Positions 1-8,509 of a stretch of DNA of 64,000 nucleotides are shown in pieces. The notes under the pieces were generated by a model that searched no databases, was not told the DNA's origin, and saw only the letters and a program-made list of their open reading frames with translations. The stretch spans positions 1 to 64,000 of the forward strand of contig VHDF01000017.1 in assembly GCA_016871495.1 (NCBI GenBank), in the 5' to 3' direction. This DNA is from Verrucomicrobiota bacterium. GTDB lineage: Bacteria > Verrucomicrobiota > Verrucomicrobiia > Limisphaerales > VHDF01. Each line of letters starts with the position of its first letter. Within the stretch, counting starts at the first letter, position 1. Made by a program: the position numbers and the translations under genes.

Positions 1-1121
1 ACGGGTTCGGTGGTGAACCCCACGTCATGGACGTCCAATCCCAGAGGATGGCCTAGTCCGTGCATGAAATAGCGTTTGAACGCCGGCTGTTCGGGCGATT
101 GTTTACGGATGTCGGAGGCGGTGATGAGGCCGAGGTCGAGGAGTTCCTTTTCCATGTGTTGTTCAGCGTTTTTTTGCCATTCCTTGATTTTTCGGCCGGG
201 GCGCAGGTCATCGATCGCGGTGCGCAGCACTCGGAGGACAGCGCGATAGACCTTTTTCTGGCGCGGGGTGAAACGGCCGGAGACTGGGATGGTGCGGGTC
301 ATGTCGGCGTTGTAATTCGCGTAGCACGCGCCGACGTCGAGCAGGAGCAATTCGCCTTTCCGGCAGGGGGCGGAATTGTCGTTGTAGTGCAGCGCGCAGG
401 CGTTGGCGCCCGTGGCGATGATGGGGTTGTAGGCGAAGCCTGCCCGGTTTCGAATGAACTCGTGGGCGAATTCCGCTTCCACCTCAAATTCCATGACGCC
501 AGGGCGGGTGAACTTGAGCACGCGAAGAACGGCGGCACGGGTGACATCGCACGCTCTTTGCAAGAGAGCCATTTCGGCCGCGGATTTTTCGATGCGCAAG
601 GCATGCATCAAACGGGCGAGCCGCAGGTATTGATGGAGGGGGTGGCGTCGTCGGCACTCGTCGATGAAGCGGGCATCGCGGGATTGGACTTCGACGACGG
701 CGCGGCGGTGCTCGTTGCTGTTGAGATAGACGCCTTCGGCCTCGCACATCAGGCGATGGAGGAGGGAGGGAAAGGCGGAAAGCCACTGGATGTTGCGGAT
801 GCCGGTCGCCTTGCGGGCATCCTCCCGGGTGAGTTTACGGCCTTCCCAGAGTTGCACCTGCGGGGTCGGTTCGCGCAAGAAGAGGATTTCACGCTGCGTG
901 GGATCGTCGGCGTCGGGGAAGAGCAGGAGGATGGATTCCTCTTGATCGACTCCGGACAGGTAGAACAGGTCGGAACTCTGTTTCAGGGGCAGGGTGCCGT
1001 CGGCGTTGGTGGGGAGGATGTCGTTGGAGTGCACCACCGCGAGGCTTCGGGGGGACATGAGGGCGGCCAGCCGCCGCCGGTTTTGGACGAAAAGCTGGGG
1101 GTCGATTGGATCGTAGCGCAT
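1..1121 (-). CDS. M24 (aminopeptidase P-like) metallopeptidase, C-terminus beyond window
   Basis: Probable Xaa-Pro aminopeptidase that removes N-terminal residues ahead of proline in the cytoplasm. The first 373 residues are present. An N-terminal creatinase-like domain (about 1-170) contains an early 'SSDLFYLSG' stretch typical of AMP_N. The pita-bread domain follows, with 'LLLLDVGACYANYNADMTR' supplying the first two metal-binding aspartates (about D262 and D273) and 'MHGLGHPLGLDVHD' supplying the metal-binding histidine (about H354). The two glutamate ligands of the family would lie past the left edge, so the frame is cut by the window, not broken. The start at 1121 is the first ATG giving a normal AMP_N N-terminus; no Shine-Dalgarno is visible. 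A long plus-strand frame over the same bases is an antisense shadow. Confidence 0.9.
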   Translation of the reverse strand, partial: MRYDPIDPQLFVQNRRRLAALMSPRSLAVVHSNDILPTNADGTLPLKQSSDLFYLSGVDQEESILLLFPDADDPTQREILFLREPTPQVQLWEGRKLTREDARKATGIRNIQWLSAFPSLLHRLMCEAEGVYLNSNEHRRAVVEVQSRDARFIDECRRRHPLHQYLRLARLMHALRIEKSAAEMALLQRACDVTRAAVLRVLKFTRPGVMEFEVEAEFAHEFIRNRAGFAYNPIIATGANACALHYNDNSAPCRKGELLLLDVGACYANYNADMTRTIPVSGRFTPRQKKVYRAVLRVLRTAIDDLRPGRKIKEWQKNAEQHMEKELLDLGLITASDIRKQSPEQPAFKRYFMHGLGHPLGLDVHDVGFTTEP

Positions 1122-1225
1122 GGAAGGAGTGATCGTTGTCGGTTTGGAGAGGGAATTCAATCCCGGTGCATCAGCAAAAAATAGGCTCGCTTGCATCCGG
1201 GGCCGGGATAGCTTCCGGCATCCCT

Positions 1226-2026
1226 ATGAAACCCATTTCATTCCAGTCCCGGTTCCGGCCTGGATCTGGTTTTACCCTCATCGAACTCCTGGTGGTGATC
1301 GCGATCATCGCCATTTTGGCGGGCATGCTGCTGCCTGCCCTGTCGAAGGCGAAGACCAAAGCCCATTCGATCAAGTGTGCCGGCAATCTGAAACAGATCG
1401 GGCTGGCGAACTACATGTATTTCTCGGACACCGGAAAGCCCGTGAATTATGACAATTGGCCGGACCTCTGGATGCTGCGTCTTCGCAGTCATTACGCCGC
1501 CATCGACCAAGTGAGGTATTGTCCCACCGCTCCCGAGCGAACCGACGCCCAGTTGCGTCGGGACCGTGGGGCGAGCGGGACGGCGGTCAGGGCATGGCTG
1601 GTGGATGGGGGACGCACCAATTACCAGGGCAGCTATGCCATCAACGGTTATCTTTATACGGACAGCCCCTATGGGGAGAAGAAAGACATGTTCCGGAATG
1701 AGAGCGACATCCAGCAGCCGTCGAAGACCCCTTATTTCGCGGACTCGATTTGGGTGGATGCCTGGCCGACGATGAGCGGACCTCCGGCGCGGAATTTGTT
1801 CACGGGCGATGATTTTGCCGAAGGGGGGATTTCCCGCATGGCGATTCCTCGTCACGCGTTTCCAGCGAGCCAGGCTCCGAAGAACTTTGACCGCAAGAAC
1901 AAGCTTCCCGGCTCGATTAATCTGTCCTTCGCAGACAATCACGTTGAGACGGTGCCTTTGGAGAATCTGTGGAATCTCTACTGGCACAAGAATTGGGAAC
2001 CGCCCGCGAAACGCCCCGGACGTTGA
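1226..2026 (+). CDS. Type II secretion pseudopilin-like protein (prepilin N-methylation motif)
   Basis: Short positive leader, then '[19 protein letters not shown]', the class III prepilin cleavage/methylation motif with its hydrophobic helix. Cleavage by prepilin peptidase would fall after the glycine of 'SGF'. The remaining ~220 residues form a periplasmic domain whose C-terminal '[25 protein letters not shown]' is the H-X9-DG-like tail common in Verrucomicrobiota and Planctomycetes pseudopilins. The ATG at 1226 gives a 14-residue leader; an in-frame ATG at 1136 would give an implausibly long one. Such proteins occur as large paralogous families in these phyla with unknown individual roles. 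It stands alone, followed after 32 bp by an oxidoreductase. Confidence 0.85.
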   Translation: MKPISFQSRFRPGSGFTLIELLVVIAIIAILAGMLLPALSKAKTKAHSIKCAGNLKQIGLANYMYFSDTGKPVNYDNWPDLWMLRLRSHYAAIDQVRYCPTAPERTDAQLRRDRGASGTAVRAWLVDGGRTNYQGSYAINGYLYTDSPYGEKKDMFRNESDIQQPSKTPYFADSIWVDAWPTMSGPPARNLFTGDDFAEGGISRMAIPRHAFPASQAPKNFDRKNKLPGSINLSFADNHVETVPLENLWNLYWHKNWEPPAKRPGR

Positions 2027-2058
2027 AATCCGATTCCTTTGATTTCGAGGATTCCACG

Positions 2059-3117
2059 ATGAAGCGCCGTCAATTTCTTGGCGCTGCCGTCGGTGGAGCG
2101 GCCGCGCTTGGTTCCGACCTTTCGGGGCTTGCGCAAGGCGCTGTTGCGCCTGTTGCGAGACGCATTCCCATTGGGTTTCTCGGAGCCGTGCATAGTCACG
2201 GTTTGCCAAAACTCCGGCTGGCTTCAAAATCGCCTGACTGGGAGGTGGTGGGCGTGGCGGAGCAGGATGCGGCGACGCGGATGGCGTGCGAGAAGCTCGG
2301 CGTCCCGCTCCTGAACCAGGCGGAAGTGATCGAACGTTCGGAAGTCATCACGGTGGAGTCCGCGGTGCCCGATCATGCCCGGCACGCTTTGCTGGCCTTG
2401 AAGGCGGGCAGGCATGTGCATGTCGAGAAGCCTCCGGCGGAGACCTTGGAGGAGATGCGCGAGATGATTCGGCTCGCCCAGCAGGCCAGGCGGGTATTCC
2501 AGCCCGGCTATATGTGGCGGAACAATCCGGCCTTTCAAAAGATTTTTGAAGCGGCGCGCGCGGGCTGGCTGGGTTCCATTTATTCCATTCGAGCCCACAT
2601 GAGCAACGCGGCCTCGCCGGGTCAGCGGCGGGAATGGGGCCAGTTCAAGGGCGGTTCGATGTTTGAGCTCGGTGTGCACATGCTGGATCCCATCGCGCGC
2701 CTCCTGGGGAAGCCCGTCAAGGTCACACCCTTCCTGCGGACGGATCACCCGGTTCAGGACGCGTTTCGCGACAACAATGTCGCGGTGCTTGAGTTTGAGC
2801 GAGGGGTGGCGGTCCTGTTGAACAACTCCTTGCAATCATCAAGATTACCCGTCCGATCTTTCGAGGTGCTGGGCACTGGGGGTTCGGCTTCGATCCGGCC
2901 CATCGAGCCGCCGGTGCTGGAAATCGACTTGGCGCAGGCTGCAGGCCCGTATCAGGCGGGGCCGCAATCGGTGCCCCTTCCGCGTTACGAGCGTTACGTC
3001 GATGACTTGGCGGAACTGGCCCGCGCCGTGCGGGGCGAGCGGCCTTTGGGCGTGACCCTTGAGGAGGAATCGCTCGTCCAGGAGGTCATCCTCATGGCGT
3101 GCGGGATGGCGACCTAG
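2059..3117 (+). CDS. Gfo/Idh/MocA-family oxidoreductase with Tat signal
   Basis: 352-residue predicted NAD(P)-dependent sugar or inositol oxidoreductase exported by the Tat pathway. The N-terminus 'MKRRQFLGAAVGGAAALG' has a twin arginine and hydrophobic core. After it, 'RRIPIGFLGAVHSHG' replaces the canonical GxGxxG nucleotide loop with a looser version, and 'HVEKPPAETLEE' contains the family's EKP motif. The ATG at 2059 was chosen because it starts the Tat signal; an upstream in-frame ATG at 1969 lies inside the previous gene. Exported members of this family are abundant in Verrucomicrobiota and Planctomycetes. The substrate cannot be assigned. The imperfect nucleotide loop is worth noting but is frequent among Tat-exported members. 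Confidence 0.85.
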   Translation: MKRRQFLGAAVGGAAALGSDLSGLAQGAVAPVARRIPIGFLGAVHSHGLPKLRLASKSPDWEVVGVAEQDAATRMACEKLGVPLLNQAEVIERSEVITVESAVPDHARHALLALKAGRHVHVEKPPAETLEEMREMIRLAQQARRVFQPGYMWRNNPAFQKIFEAARAGWLGSIYSIRAHMSNAASPGQRREWGQFKGGSMFELGVHMLDPIARLLGKPVKVTPFLRTDHPVQDAFRDNNVAVLEFERGVAVLLNNSLQSSRLPVRSFEVLGTGGSASIRPIEPPVLEIDLAQAAGPYQAGPQSVPLPRYERYVDDLAELARAVRGERPLGVTLEEESLVQEVILMACGMAT

Positions 3118-3169
3118 CCGCGCTGGCAAGCCGTTTTCAGGTGGAGGTTGCCCGAAGTTTCTGAGCTTC

Positions 3170-3748
3170 ATGTCCGCACTCAAGCATATCGAACTGAGGC
3201 TGCGCACCGTGGATCAGTTGTTCAACACGATGGATCCCTCGCCGTTTCATGAGCGGGATTTAGACGATGACGCGGCGGATTTCATCCTGAGCTGGGCACA
3301 GGAGTTTCCGCGGCATGAGCCGGTGGATTTGATTGTGCATTTGGAGGAAGCGCCGAAAGAAGCCGGAACGAGGTCCACCTTGGGGGATGCGGTGCATCAT
3401 TATTTCGCGTATCGCGCGAATCTGAACGATCTGGAGTTCAAACGATTGTTGAAACACGGCCGCATGAGTTTGATGGTGGGTTTGTTCTTCCTGGTCTCGT
3501 GCTTCGCCGGGATTGAGTTCGCCTCCGCTTGGGCGGAGTCCACCGTCGGGAGTTTTTTCAAGGAGGGGTTGACCATCGCGGGTTGGGTGGCGATGTGGCG
3601 TCCGCTGGAGATCTATCTTTATGAGTGGTGGCCGCTGCGCCGGAAGGGAATCATATTGCGAAAGCTGAGCCGGATGCCCGTGGAAGTTCGCGTGCCGGAG
3701 ACTGCTCGTCCGCATGGCGAACGGGGTGGGACCCGTCAAACAGGCTAG
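3170..3748 (+). CDS. Conserved hypothetical membrane protein, two TM segments
   Basis: 192-residue protein of unknown function. The N-terminal half is acidic and soluble ('MSALKHIELRLRTVDQLFN', 'DDDAADFILSWAQEFP'). Two hydrophobic segments follow: around residues 103-121 ('LMVGLFFLVSCFAGIEFAS') and 130-150 ('EGLTIAGWVAMWRPLEIYL'), and then a basic C-terminal tail. It looks like a small inner-membrane protein with both ends cytoplasmic. The ATG at 3170 gives the most natural N-terminus. It sits 12 bp upstream of the glycosyltransferase gene, so the two may be cotranscribed. I do not recognise the family with confidence. Confidence 0.65.
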   Translation: MSALKHIELRLRTVDQLFNTMDPSPFHERDLDDDAADFILSWAQEFPRHEPVDLIVHLEEAPKEAGTRSTLGDAVHHYFAYRANLNDLEFKRLLKHGRMSLMVGLFFLVSCFAGIEFASAWAESTVGSFFKEGLTIAGWVAMWRPLEIYLYEWWPLRRKGIILRKLSRMPVEVRVPETARPHGERGGTRQTG

Positions 3749-3760
3749 GAACGCACCGCA

Positions 3761-4945
3761 ATGGGGGCCCCGATTCCGGAGATCTTCGCGGGGATGAGCA
3801 GTGCCATCGCACTCTGGCAATGGGGCACGGCGGCCCGATTCCCGCTGCACGTCCGCACCCGTCCGGGACAAAGTCCTGGCGTTACCGTTTTCAAGCCCTT
3901 GCGAGGGGCGGACGAGCGAACGGCGGAATGCCTGCGTTCCTGGTTCGAGCAGCGGTATGGTGGAGTCGTGCAATTGCTTTTCGGAGCGAGGTCGGAGTCA
4001 GATCCGGTTCGCGAGGTGGTGATGGGGTTGATGAGGGAGTTTCCGGAGGTTCACGCCGAGTGGGTCACGTGCGGCGAGGACTGGGGGACGAACGGGAAGA
4101 TTTCGAGTCTGGCGCAAATGGAGGCTCGCGCGCTTCACCCTTTTTGGGTGGTGAGCGACGCGGACGTATGGGCTCCGCCGGATCTGCTGGAGCAACTCGC
4201 GGCGAGGCTGAATCTCGCCGCGCCGGTGGTGTGGACCTGCTTGTATCGGTTGCAACCGGGAAGCAGCGGTGCTTCGCGCTGGGAAGCGTTCGTGGCCAAT
4301 ACCGATTTCTGGAGCCAAGTTTTGCAGGCCAGGGATCTGCGGCCGCTTGATTTTGCCTTGGGGGCGGTCATGGCGATGCCCCGGCACGTGGCGGGACGGT
4401 GCGGAGGCTTCCGGGCGTTCTCGGATTATTTGGCGGACGACTACCAGCTTGGTCAGCGATTGGTGCGGTCGGGTGGTGCGGTCGAGTTGTGTCCGGTGGT
4501 TGTGGAATGCCGGGGGGGCCGGTTGGGGTGGGCCTCGGCCTGGCGGCATCAGTTGAGGTGGGCGCGAACGATTCGCGTGTGCAAACCGGTTCAATACTTC
4601 TTGTGTTTGCTCGCCAACACGACGCTTTGGCTTCTGGTGTGGATGGCGAGTCATTCCGGGGGAGGCGTGGTTGCGACCGGCCTGGCGCTGTTGATGTTGC
4701 GGGGCCTGGGTGCATTGGATTTGGAGGCGAGGCTGGGGCTGGGAAAAGTTCGTTGGTTCGACTGCTGGAAGGTTTGGGCGAAAGATCTGGCTCAGGCTGG
4801 GGTCTGGCTGGCTGCCCATTGCGGGAGGACCGTGGAATGGGGCGGGGAACGATTCGTGGTGGCGGCGGACGGCTCGATGCGGAGGGAACATTCGGGCAGT
4901 GGGGGCGGGGGCATCACCTTGACGCGGTCCCGTGCCTCGCGCTAG
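3761..4945 (+). CDS. Family 2/21 glycosyltransferase, HpnI/ceramide glucosyltransferase-like
   Basis: 394-residue processive-type GT-A glycosyltransferase. It shows 'PGVTVFKPLRGADE' (about 39-52), the DxD motif in 'VVSDADVWAPPDLL' (D133, D135), 'DYLADDYQLGQRL' (about 222-234) with the catalytic acid region, and an RxxRW motif in 'RHQLRWART' (262-270). These are the hallmarks of ceramide glucosyltransferase and of hopanoid-associated HpnI. C-terminal hydrophobic segments begin near residue 280. The usual N-terminal transmembrane helix is reduced to a weak segment (residues 5-22). No other hopanoid gene lies in the window, so the acceptor is open: a lipid is likely (inference). It is 12 bp after a small membrane protein and 10 bp before a BamD-like gene. 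Confidence 0.8.
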   Translation: MGAPIPEIFAGMSSAIALWQWGTAARFPLHVRTRPGQSPGVTVFKPLRGADERTAECLRSWFEQRYGGVVQLLFGARSESDPVREVVMGLMREFPEVHAEWVTCGEDWGTNGKISSLAQMEARALHPFWVVSDADVWAPPDLLEQLAARLNLAAPVVWTCLYRLQPGSSGASRWEAFVANTDFWSQVLQARDLRPLDFALGAVMAMPRHVAGRCGGFRAFSDYLADDYQLGQRLVRSGGAVELCPVVVECRGGRLGWASAWRHQLRWARTIRVCKPVQYFLCLLANTTLWLLVWMASHSGGGVVATGLALLMLRGLGALDLEARLGLGKVRWFDCWKVWAKDLAQAGVWLAAHCGRTVEWGGERFVVAADGSMRREHSGSGGGGITLTRSRASR

Positions 4946-4955
4946 GTTCGCGACC

Positions 4956-5996
4956 ATGAATCGATGGTTGTTCCTGGCGTTCTTCGCCGTTCTGCTGGCT
5001 TTTCCGATGACGTGTCCGGCACCTTTGACTTACCGGCCCGGGGAGGGATGGGTTTACGAGTCCGTCGGCGGCGGTGGCAAATGGGTGCGCACGCGGGCGA
5101 AGGATCAGTTGGAGGTGGCGCAAGCGGCCTACGACAAGGGGGATTATGGAACGTCGCTGAAAGCGGCGCGCCGCACGGTCAAGGTGTGGCCGCTTTCGGA
5201 CTACGCCCCCAAAGCGCAATTCCTCCTCGGCCAGACCTATGAGAAGAAGCACCAGGACGAACTGGCGTTCAAGGCGTATCAGACGCTCTTGGAGAAGTAT
5301 CCGAAGCTGGACAATTTTGAGGAGGTGGTGGCGCGGCAGTATGAAATCGCGAATCGATTCCTGGGCGGGCAGTGGTTCAAGCTTTGGGGGTACGTTCCGT
5401 TTTTTCCGAACATGGACAAGACCGCCGACATGTATGAAAAGGTGATTCGCAACGGGCCTTTCACCGAAACGGCACCGCAGGCGCAGATGAAGATCGGGTC
5501 CGCTCGCGAAAAGCAGGCGGATTTTCCTCTGGCTGTGAAAGCCTATGAACGCGCTGCCGATCGCTATCACGATCAGCAAACGGTGGCCTCGGACGCGCTC
5601 TACAAGTCTGGACTGGCGTATCACAAACAAACTTTGAAGGCGGAGTACGACCAGGGCACCGCCGAGAAGGCCATGTCCGCTTTCGGCGATTTTACGGCCC
5701 TTTATCCTGAGGATCCCCGAGTGCCGGACGCGCGCAAGAAGATCTCCAACTTGAAGTCGGAACAAGCGCGCGGCAGTTACGAGATCGCCCGATTCTACGA
5801 AAAGAAGAAACGCTGGGATGGGGCGCTGGTTTATTACAGCGACGTGGTGGAGATTGATCCCGATTCGAAATTCGCCGAGGAAGCGCGGAAGAAAATCGAG
5901 CAACTGCGGCTCAAGGTCCAGAACCGGCCGGTTCCCGATCCGGTTCAGCCCGATCCGGCGGCCGCGGTCCAACCTGCCCCGAAGGCCAATCCGTGA
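4956..5996 (+). CDS. Tetratricopeptide-repeat outer-membrane assembly protein, BamD/YbgF-like
   Basis: 346-residue exported TPR protein. N-terminal signal 'MNRWLFLAFFAVLLAFPMT' with 'CPAP' after it could be a lipobox-like or ordinary cleavage site. Tandem TPR units run from about residue 45 to 320: 'AQAAYDKGDYGTSLKAARR', 'AQFLLGQTYEKKHQDELA', 'AQMKIGSAREKQADFPLA', and 'ARFYEKKKRWDGALVYYS'. This spacing matches BamD-type scaffolds that help beta-barrel insertion. The C-terminus is proline-rich. The start at 4956 begins the signal peptide. The next gene (LptE-like) starts inside its stop codon, which suggests translational coupling and a shared envelope-biogenesis role. Confidence 0.75.
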   Translation: MNRWLFLAFFAVLLAFPMTCPAPLTYRPGEGWVYESVGGGGKWVRTRAKDQLEVAQAAYDKGDYGTSLKAARRTVKVWPLSDYAPKAQFLLGQTYEKKHQDELAFKAYQTLLEKYPKLDNFEEVVARQYEIANRFLGGQWFKLWGYVPFFPNMDKTADMYEKVIRNGPFTETAPQAQMKIGSAREKQADFPLAVKAYERAADRYHDQQTVASDALYKSGLAYHKQTLKAEYDQGTAEKAMSAFGDFTALYPEDPRVPDARKKISNLKSEQARGSYEIARFYEKKKRWDGALVYYSDVVEIDPDSKFAEEARKKIEQLRLKVQNRPVPDPVQPDPAAAVQPAPKANP

Positions 5997-6514
5997 GCAG
6001 AGCTGTCATCTGGATTTGGAGCCTGGCCTTGCTCGGCGGGTTCGGTTGGGGATGCGCCGGGTATCGCGTCGGGCCCACCAACGGCGTTCCCGCCGGCTCG
6101 CGTTCGGTCCAGGTTCATCCTTTCCTGAACAAGACACGCGAACCGCGACTGACGGATGCGGTCACCGGGGCCCTGCGCAAGCAATTGCAGAAGGATGGGA
6201 CTTATCGACTCGAGACCCGGGGGCCCGGGGACATTGTGGTGACCGGCTTCATCTCGAAATTCGATCGCTCAGGGGTGACGTTTCAGCCTCGCGACGTGCA
6301 GACCGTCCGCGATTTCAGCATGGCCATCGTGGCGGTGGTCTCAGCCCAGGATCGCGGGACGGGCAAGTTTCTCTTTGAGAATCAGGAAGTCGAGGGGCGC
6401 ACCACATTGAGAGTGGGGGCGGACCTGTCGAGCGCAGAACGCCAAGCGGTGCCCCTGATGGCTGAAGAATTGGCCCGGCGTGTGACGTCCCTCATCGCCG
6501 AGGGGACTTGGTAG
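5993..6514 (+). CDS. lptE: LptE-family lipoprotein (LPS assembly)
   Basis: 173-residue lipoprotein predicted to plug and assist the LptD lipopolysaccharide translocon in the outer membrane. The signal peptide ends at 'LALLGGFGWGC' with C21 as the lipidated cysteine, followed by 'AGYRVG', the usual LptE start after lipidation. The body contains 'VQVHPFLNKTREPRLTDAVTGALRKQL' and 'GDIVVTGFISKFDRSGVTF', which match the LptE/DUF4136-like alpha-beta fold. The GTG start overlaps the TGA of the BamD-like gene (GTGA), a coupling arrangement. Assignment to LptE rests on the overall pattern, as the family is divergent. Confidence 0.75.
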   Translation: MSRAVIWIWSLALLGGFGWGCAGYRVGPTNGVPAGSRSVQVHPFLNKTREPRLTDAVTGALRKQLQKDGTYRLETRGPGDIVVTGFISKFDRSGVTFQPRDVQTVRDFSMAIVAVVSAQDRGTGKFLFENQEVEGRTTLRVGADLSSAERQAVPLMAEELARRVTSLIAEGTW

Positions 6515-6562
6515 CGTTCTTCCGAAGGAGGGGCCGAGATTCCATGGCGGGATGGAGGAGCC

Positions 6563-7414
6563 TTATTTGGAGGCGGCCATTTGCTCCACCTGGGCGAGGG
6601 CATCAAAGGACTCCAAGGCGAGGCATTGCATGGCGGTTTCGTTGAGACCCAAAGCTTCAGGGACTTCTTCGTGGGCGCGCACGGCAAAGGAAGACCAACC
6701 GGGGGTCGAGCCCGCACCATGTGCGAGAACATTCGCCACGTGAATGACGGAGGACAGTTTGGGGTGTGGATGGATGACGGGCGCGTGGTGGTTCGCCACC
6801 GCTTCGATGACGATCTCAGGCAGCTTCCATAGCTGCAGCAAGTGAGCGCCTACCTCTGCGTGGTCCGTTTTCAGCACGGCACGCTCAGCTTCGAGCAGGG
6901 AGAGGCCCTGGCCTTCGATGATCTTCTGGATCGCCTCCTTGGTTTTGTTGTCCAGCGCCTGGTTCATCAGGATTTTGCCGATGTCGTGGATCAGCCCAGC
7001 CGTGTAGGCGACAGAGGGTTCGAAGTTGGAGCGGGGCATGGCTTCGATCACCTTCGAGGTCAGTGTGCCGGCCAGCAGGGAATGTTTCCAAAGATCCTGT
7101 CCGTCGATCGCGTAGCCTCCAAGTTTTCGGGTCAATGAGGGTCCGAAGCTCAAGGCCAGGACGAGGCGATAGATCACCTGGGAACCAAGGTAGAGGACGG
7201 CTTGATCCAAAGATCCGACCTGGCTGGAGAGTCCGTAGGCGGGGCTGTTGCAAGTGGCGAGCAGTTTGCAGCACAACACGGGATCCTTGCGCACGACGGC
7301 GAGGATTTCGTCGTTGTCCACCTCGCTGCGATTGAGAAAGTCGAGCAGTTTGACCACTGCAGGGGAAGGAGCGGTCAGCTTCTCGGCCCTCTCGATAAGA
7401 CTCCTTGGGTTCAT
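6563..7414 (-). CDS. HDOD domain protein
   Basis: 283-residue single-domain HDOD protein. 'MNPRSLIERAEKLTAPSPAVVKLLDFLNRSEVDN' opens the domain; 'VVRKDPVLCCKLLATCNSPAYGL' and 'LDQAVLYLGSQVIYRLVLALS' are standard HDOD segments. The HD motif region 'GLIHDIGKILMNQAL' and a second 'VANHHAP' are present, so metal ligands are largely retained, unlike many HDOD proteins. Family members act in signalling, motility and cyclic-nucleotide regulation without a settled biochemical role. The ATG at 7414 overlaps the cheD stop codon (ATGA), so the pair is likely translated together. The frame stays open upstream to 7912, but that part is antisense to, or out of frame with, CheD. Confidence 0.85.
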   Translation of the reverse strand: MNPRSLIERAEKLTAPSPAVVKLLDFLNRSEVDNDEILAVVRKDPVLCCKLLATCNSPAYGLSSQVGSLDQAVLYLGSQVIYRLVLALSFGPSLTRKLGGYAIDGQDLWKHSLLAGTLTSKVIEAMPRSNFEPSVAYTAGLIHDIGKILMNQALDNKTKEAIQKIIEGQGLSLLEAERAVLKTDHAEVGAHLLQLWKLPEIVIEAVANHHAPVIHPHPKLSSVIHVANVLAHGAGSTPGWSSFAVRAHEEVPEALGLNETAMQCLALESFDALAQVEQMAASK

Positions 7415-7944
7415 ATTTTCGAGGGGGGTTTGCCTGGGACATCGAGGAGGAGTTCGCCGGTGGCGAGGTCGAGTCGCAAGGTACGGCTGTCTCGCCCGCC
7501 GATGATTCTGGCAGAGGGGATGACACCGTCTCGGGAAAGCTGGGCAAGGGCCTGGTCGGTATTTCGTTGTTCGATATTGAAGACCTTCTTTTCGTCGAGG
7601 AATTGAGCTCCTCCGGCCAGTTTGACCGTGAGCCGGCTCTTGACGCCGCCGAGGGAATAGACGGCTTGGAAGAGGGCGGGCAGCCCGGTGTCCACGAACA
7701 TGTGGGGTTTGATCAGGGCGCGGGCGGGATTGATGGTGGAATCGGGCAGCATGGCGTGGAGCATGCCTCCGACCTTCCTCACCGGATCGTAGATGACGAT
7801 ACCAACGCAGGAACCGAGGGAGTAGGTGACCAACTGGGCGGAGACGTCGTTGCTCGCGATCATGTCGGCCATGCCCACCACGAGGGCTTTGCGCGCGGGC
7901 TTGGCGACCCATTTCATCGGAGCCGTGGATGGAGTGCCCGGCAT
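7411..7944 (-). CDS. cheD: CheD chemoreceptor glutamine deamidase
   Basis: 177-residue CheD, which deamidates specific glutamines of methyl-accepting chemotaxis receptors. The catalytic cysteine lies in 'TYSLGSCVGIVIYD' (C46) and the histidine in 'GGMLHAMLPDS' (H63); 'VKLAGGAQF' and 'NTDQALAQL' complete the family pattern. The start at 7944 is preferred; in-frame ATGs at 7995 and 7917 are alternatives. CheD is followed by an HDOD gene with a 4-base overlap, an association that suggests a link between receptor modification and HDOD signalling. No receptor, CheA, CheR or CheB gene is in the window. Confidence 0.9.
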   Translation of the reverse strand: MPGTPSTAPMKWVAKPARKALVVGMADMIASNDVSAQLVTYSLGSCVGIVIYDPVRKVGGMLHAMLPDSTINPARALIKPHMFVDTGLPALFQAVYSLGGVKSRLTVKLAGGAQFLDEKKVFNIEQRNTDQALAQLSRDGVIPSARIIGGRDSRTLRLDLATGELLLDVPGKPPSKI

Positions 7945-8107
7945 TCTAATACTTTCTATCCGCGAGATGAAGTTCGAATTGAGTGTAGGGTGCATCGGTA
8001 GGAACTTGCTGATCCTTTACGAATTTTCGCGCGATTTTTCATCAAACGCAGCCCAGGAACACCGATAAGACCATCGAGCCCTCGCGTGGTTGGCACCTTT
8101 GAGCCTG

Positions 8108-8220
8108 GAAACGGCCATGGATCAGCATCGATGGATCACCTGTGGATCCACCTCAAATTTCGGCAGGCCTCTGAAGCTCAAGCCTTTGCGCATCTTCGAC
8201 ACGCTCAACAGCTCCGTTTA
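8108..8220. repeat. Dispersed intergenic repeat, copy 1
   Basis: Contains ATGGATCAGCATCGATGG-like sequence followed by 'TTTCGGCAGGC..TGA.GCTCAAGC..T.GCGCATCT'. A second copy of the latter block lies at 35218-35295, directly after the nitrate reductase gene, and decayed traces of both blocks occur near 23389-23450. Function unknown. Confidence 0.6.
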
Positions 8221-8331
8221 GGTTGAAACGGATCCGGCGGGAAGTCAGACCTTGGGAGGGCACGAGTTGGCGGTGCATCCAGAGTTTGTCGTTGACCGGG
8301 TTGTCTTGGTAACGCAGACAGCCCTGTCTGC

Positions 8332-8464
8332 TGTGGCGCAGGCTGCCCAGCCTGCGGGGCGACGAAGGGAACCAGGCGCGTGGAGAGCATCGAAGGGCCT
8401 CGTCCCTCACCCGCCGGGCCGACTGGCAGTCGGCGATACGGCAGGCTGGGCAGCCTGCGCCACA
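8332..8464. repeat. Inverted repeat with perfect 24-base arms
   Basis: The arm at 8332-8355 is the exact reverse complement of 8441-8464. Each arm itself contains a palindrome built on GCAGGCTG and CAGCCTGC. The 85-base centre is not repeated elsewhere in the window. On RNA this would form a strong long hairpin. A related partial arm (GCAGCCTGCCCAACCTGC) appears downstream of jetD near 21091-21110. The element is probably a member of a genome-wide palindromic repeat family. Confidence 0.8.
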
Positions 8465-8509
8465 CTACACACAACTTCGGGATGCACGGACGAGTTGGAG
8501 CCTCGCGCT

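Larger units (their letters stand above)
7945..8509. other. Intergenic region between dapB and cheD, rich in repeats
   Basis: About 565 bases without a convincing gene. It holds a dispersed repeat copy near 8108-8220 (similar to one near 35218-35295) and a long inverted repeat with perfect 24-base arms at 8332-8355 and 8441-8464. A further small palindrome, GCAGACAG..CTGTCTGC, lies just before the left arm. Short open frames here are either within the repeats or lack any protein-like character. The cheD promoter should lie near 7950-8100, but I cannot place it securely. Confidence 0.6.

Noticed and set aside
60-1184. 374-codon plus-strand open frame
   Set aside because: It is antisense to the M24 aminopeptidase, whose minus-strand translation contains its metal-binding motifs.
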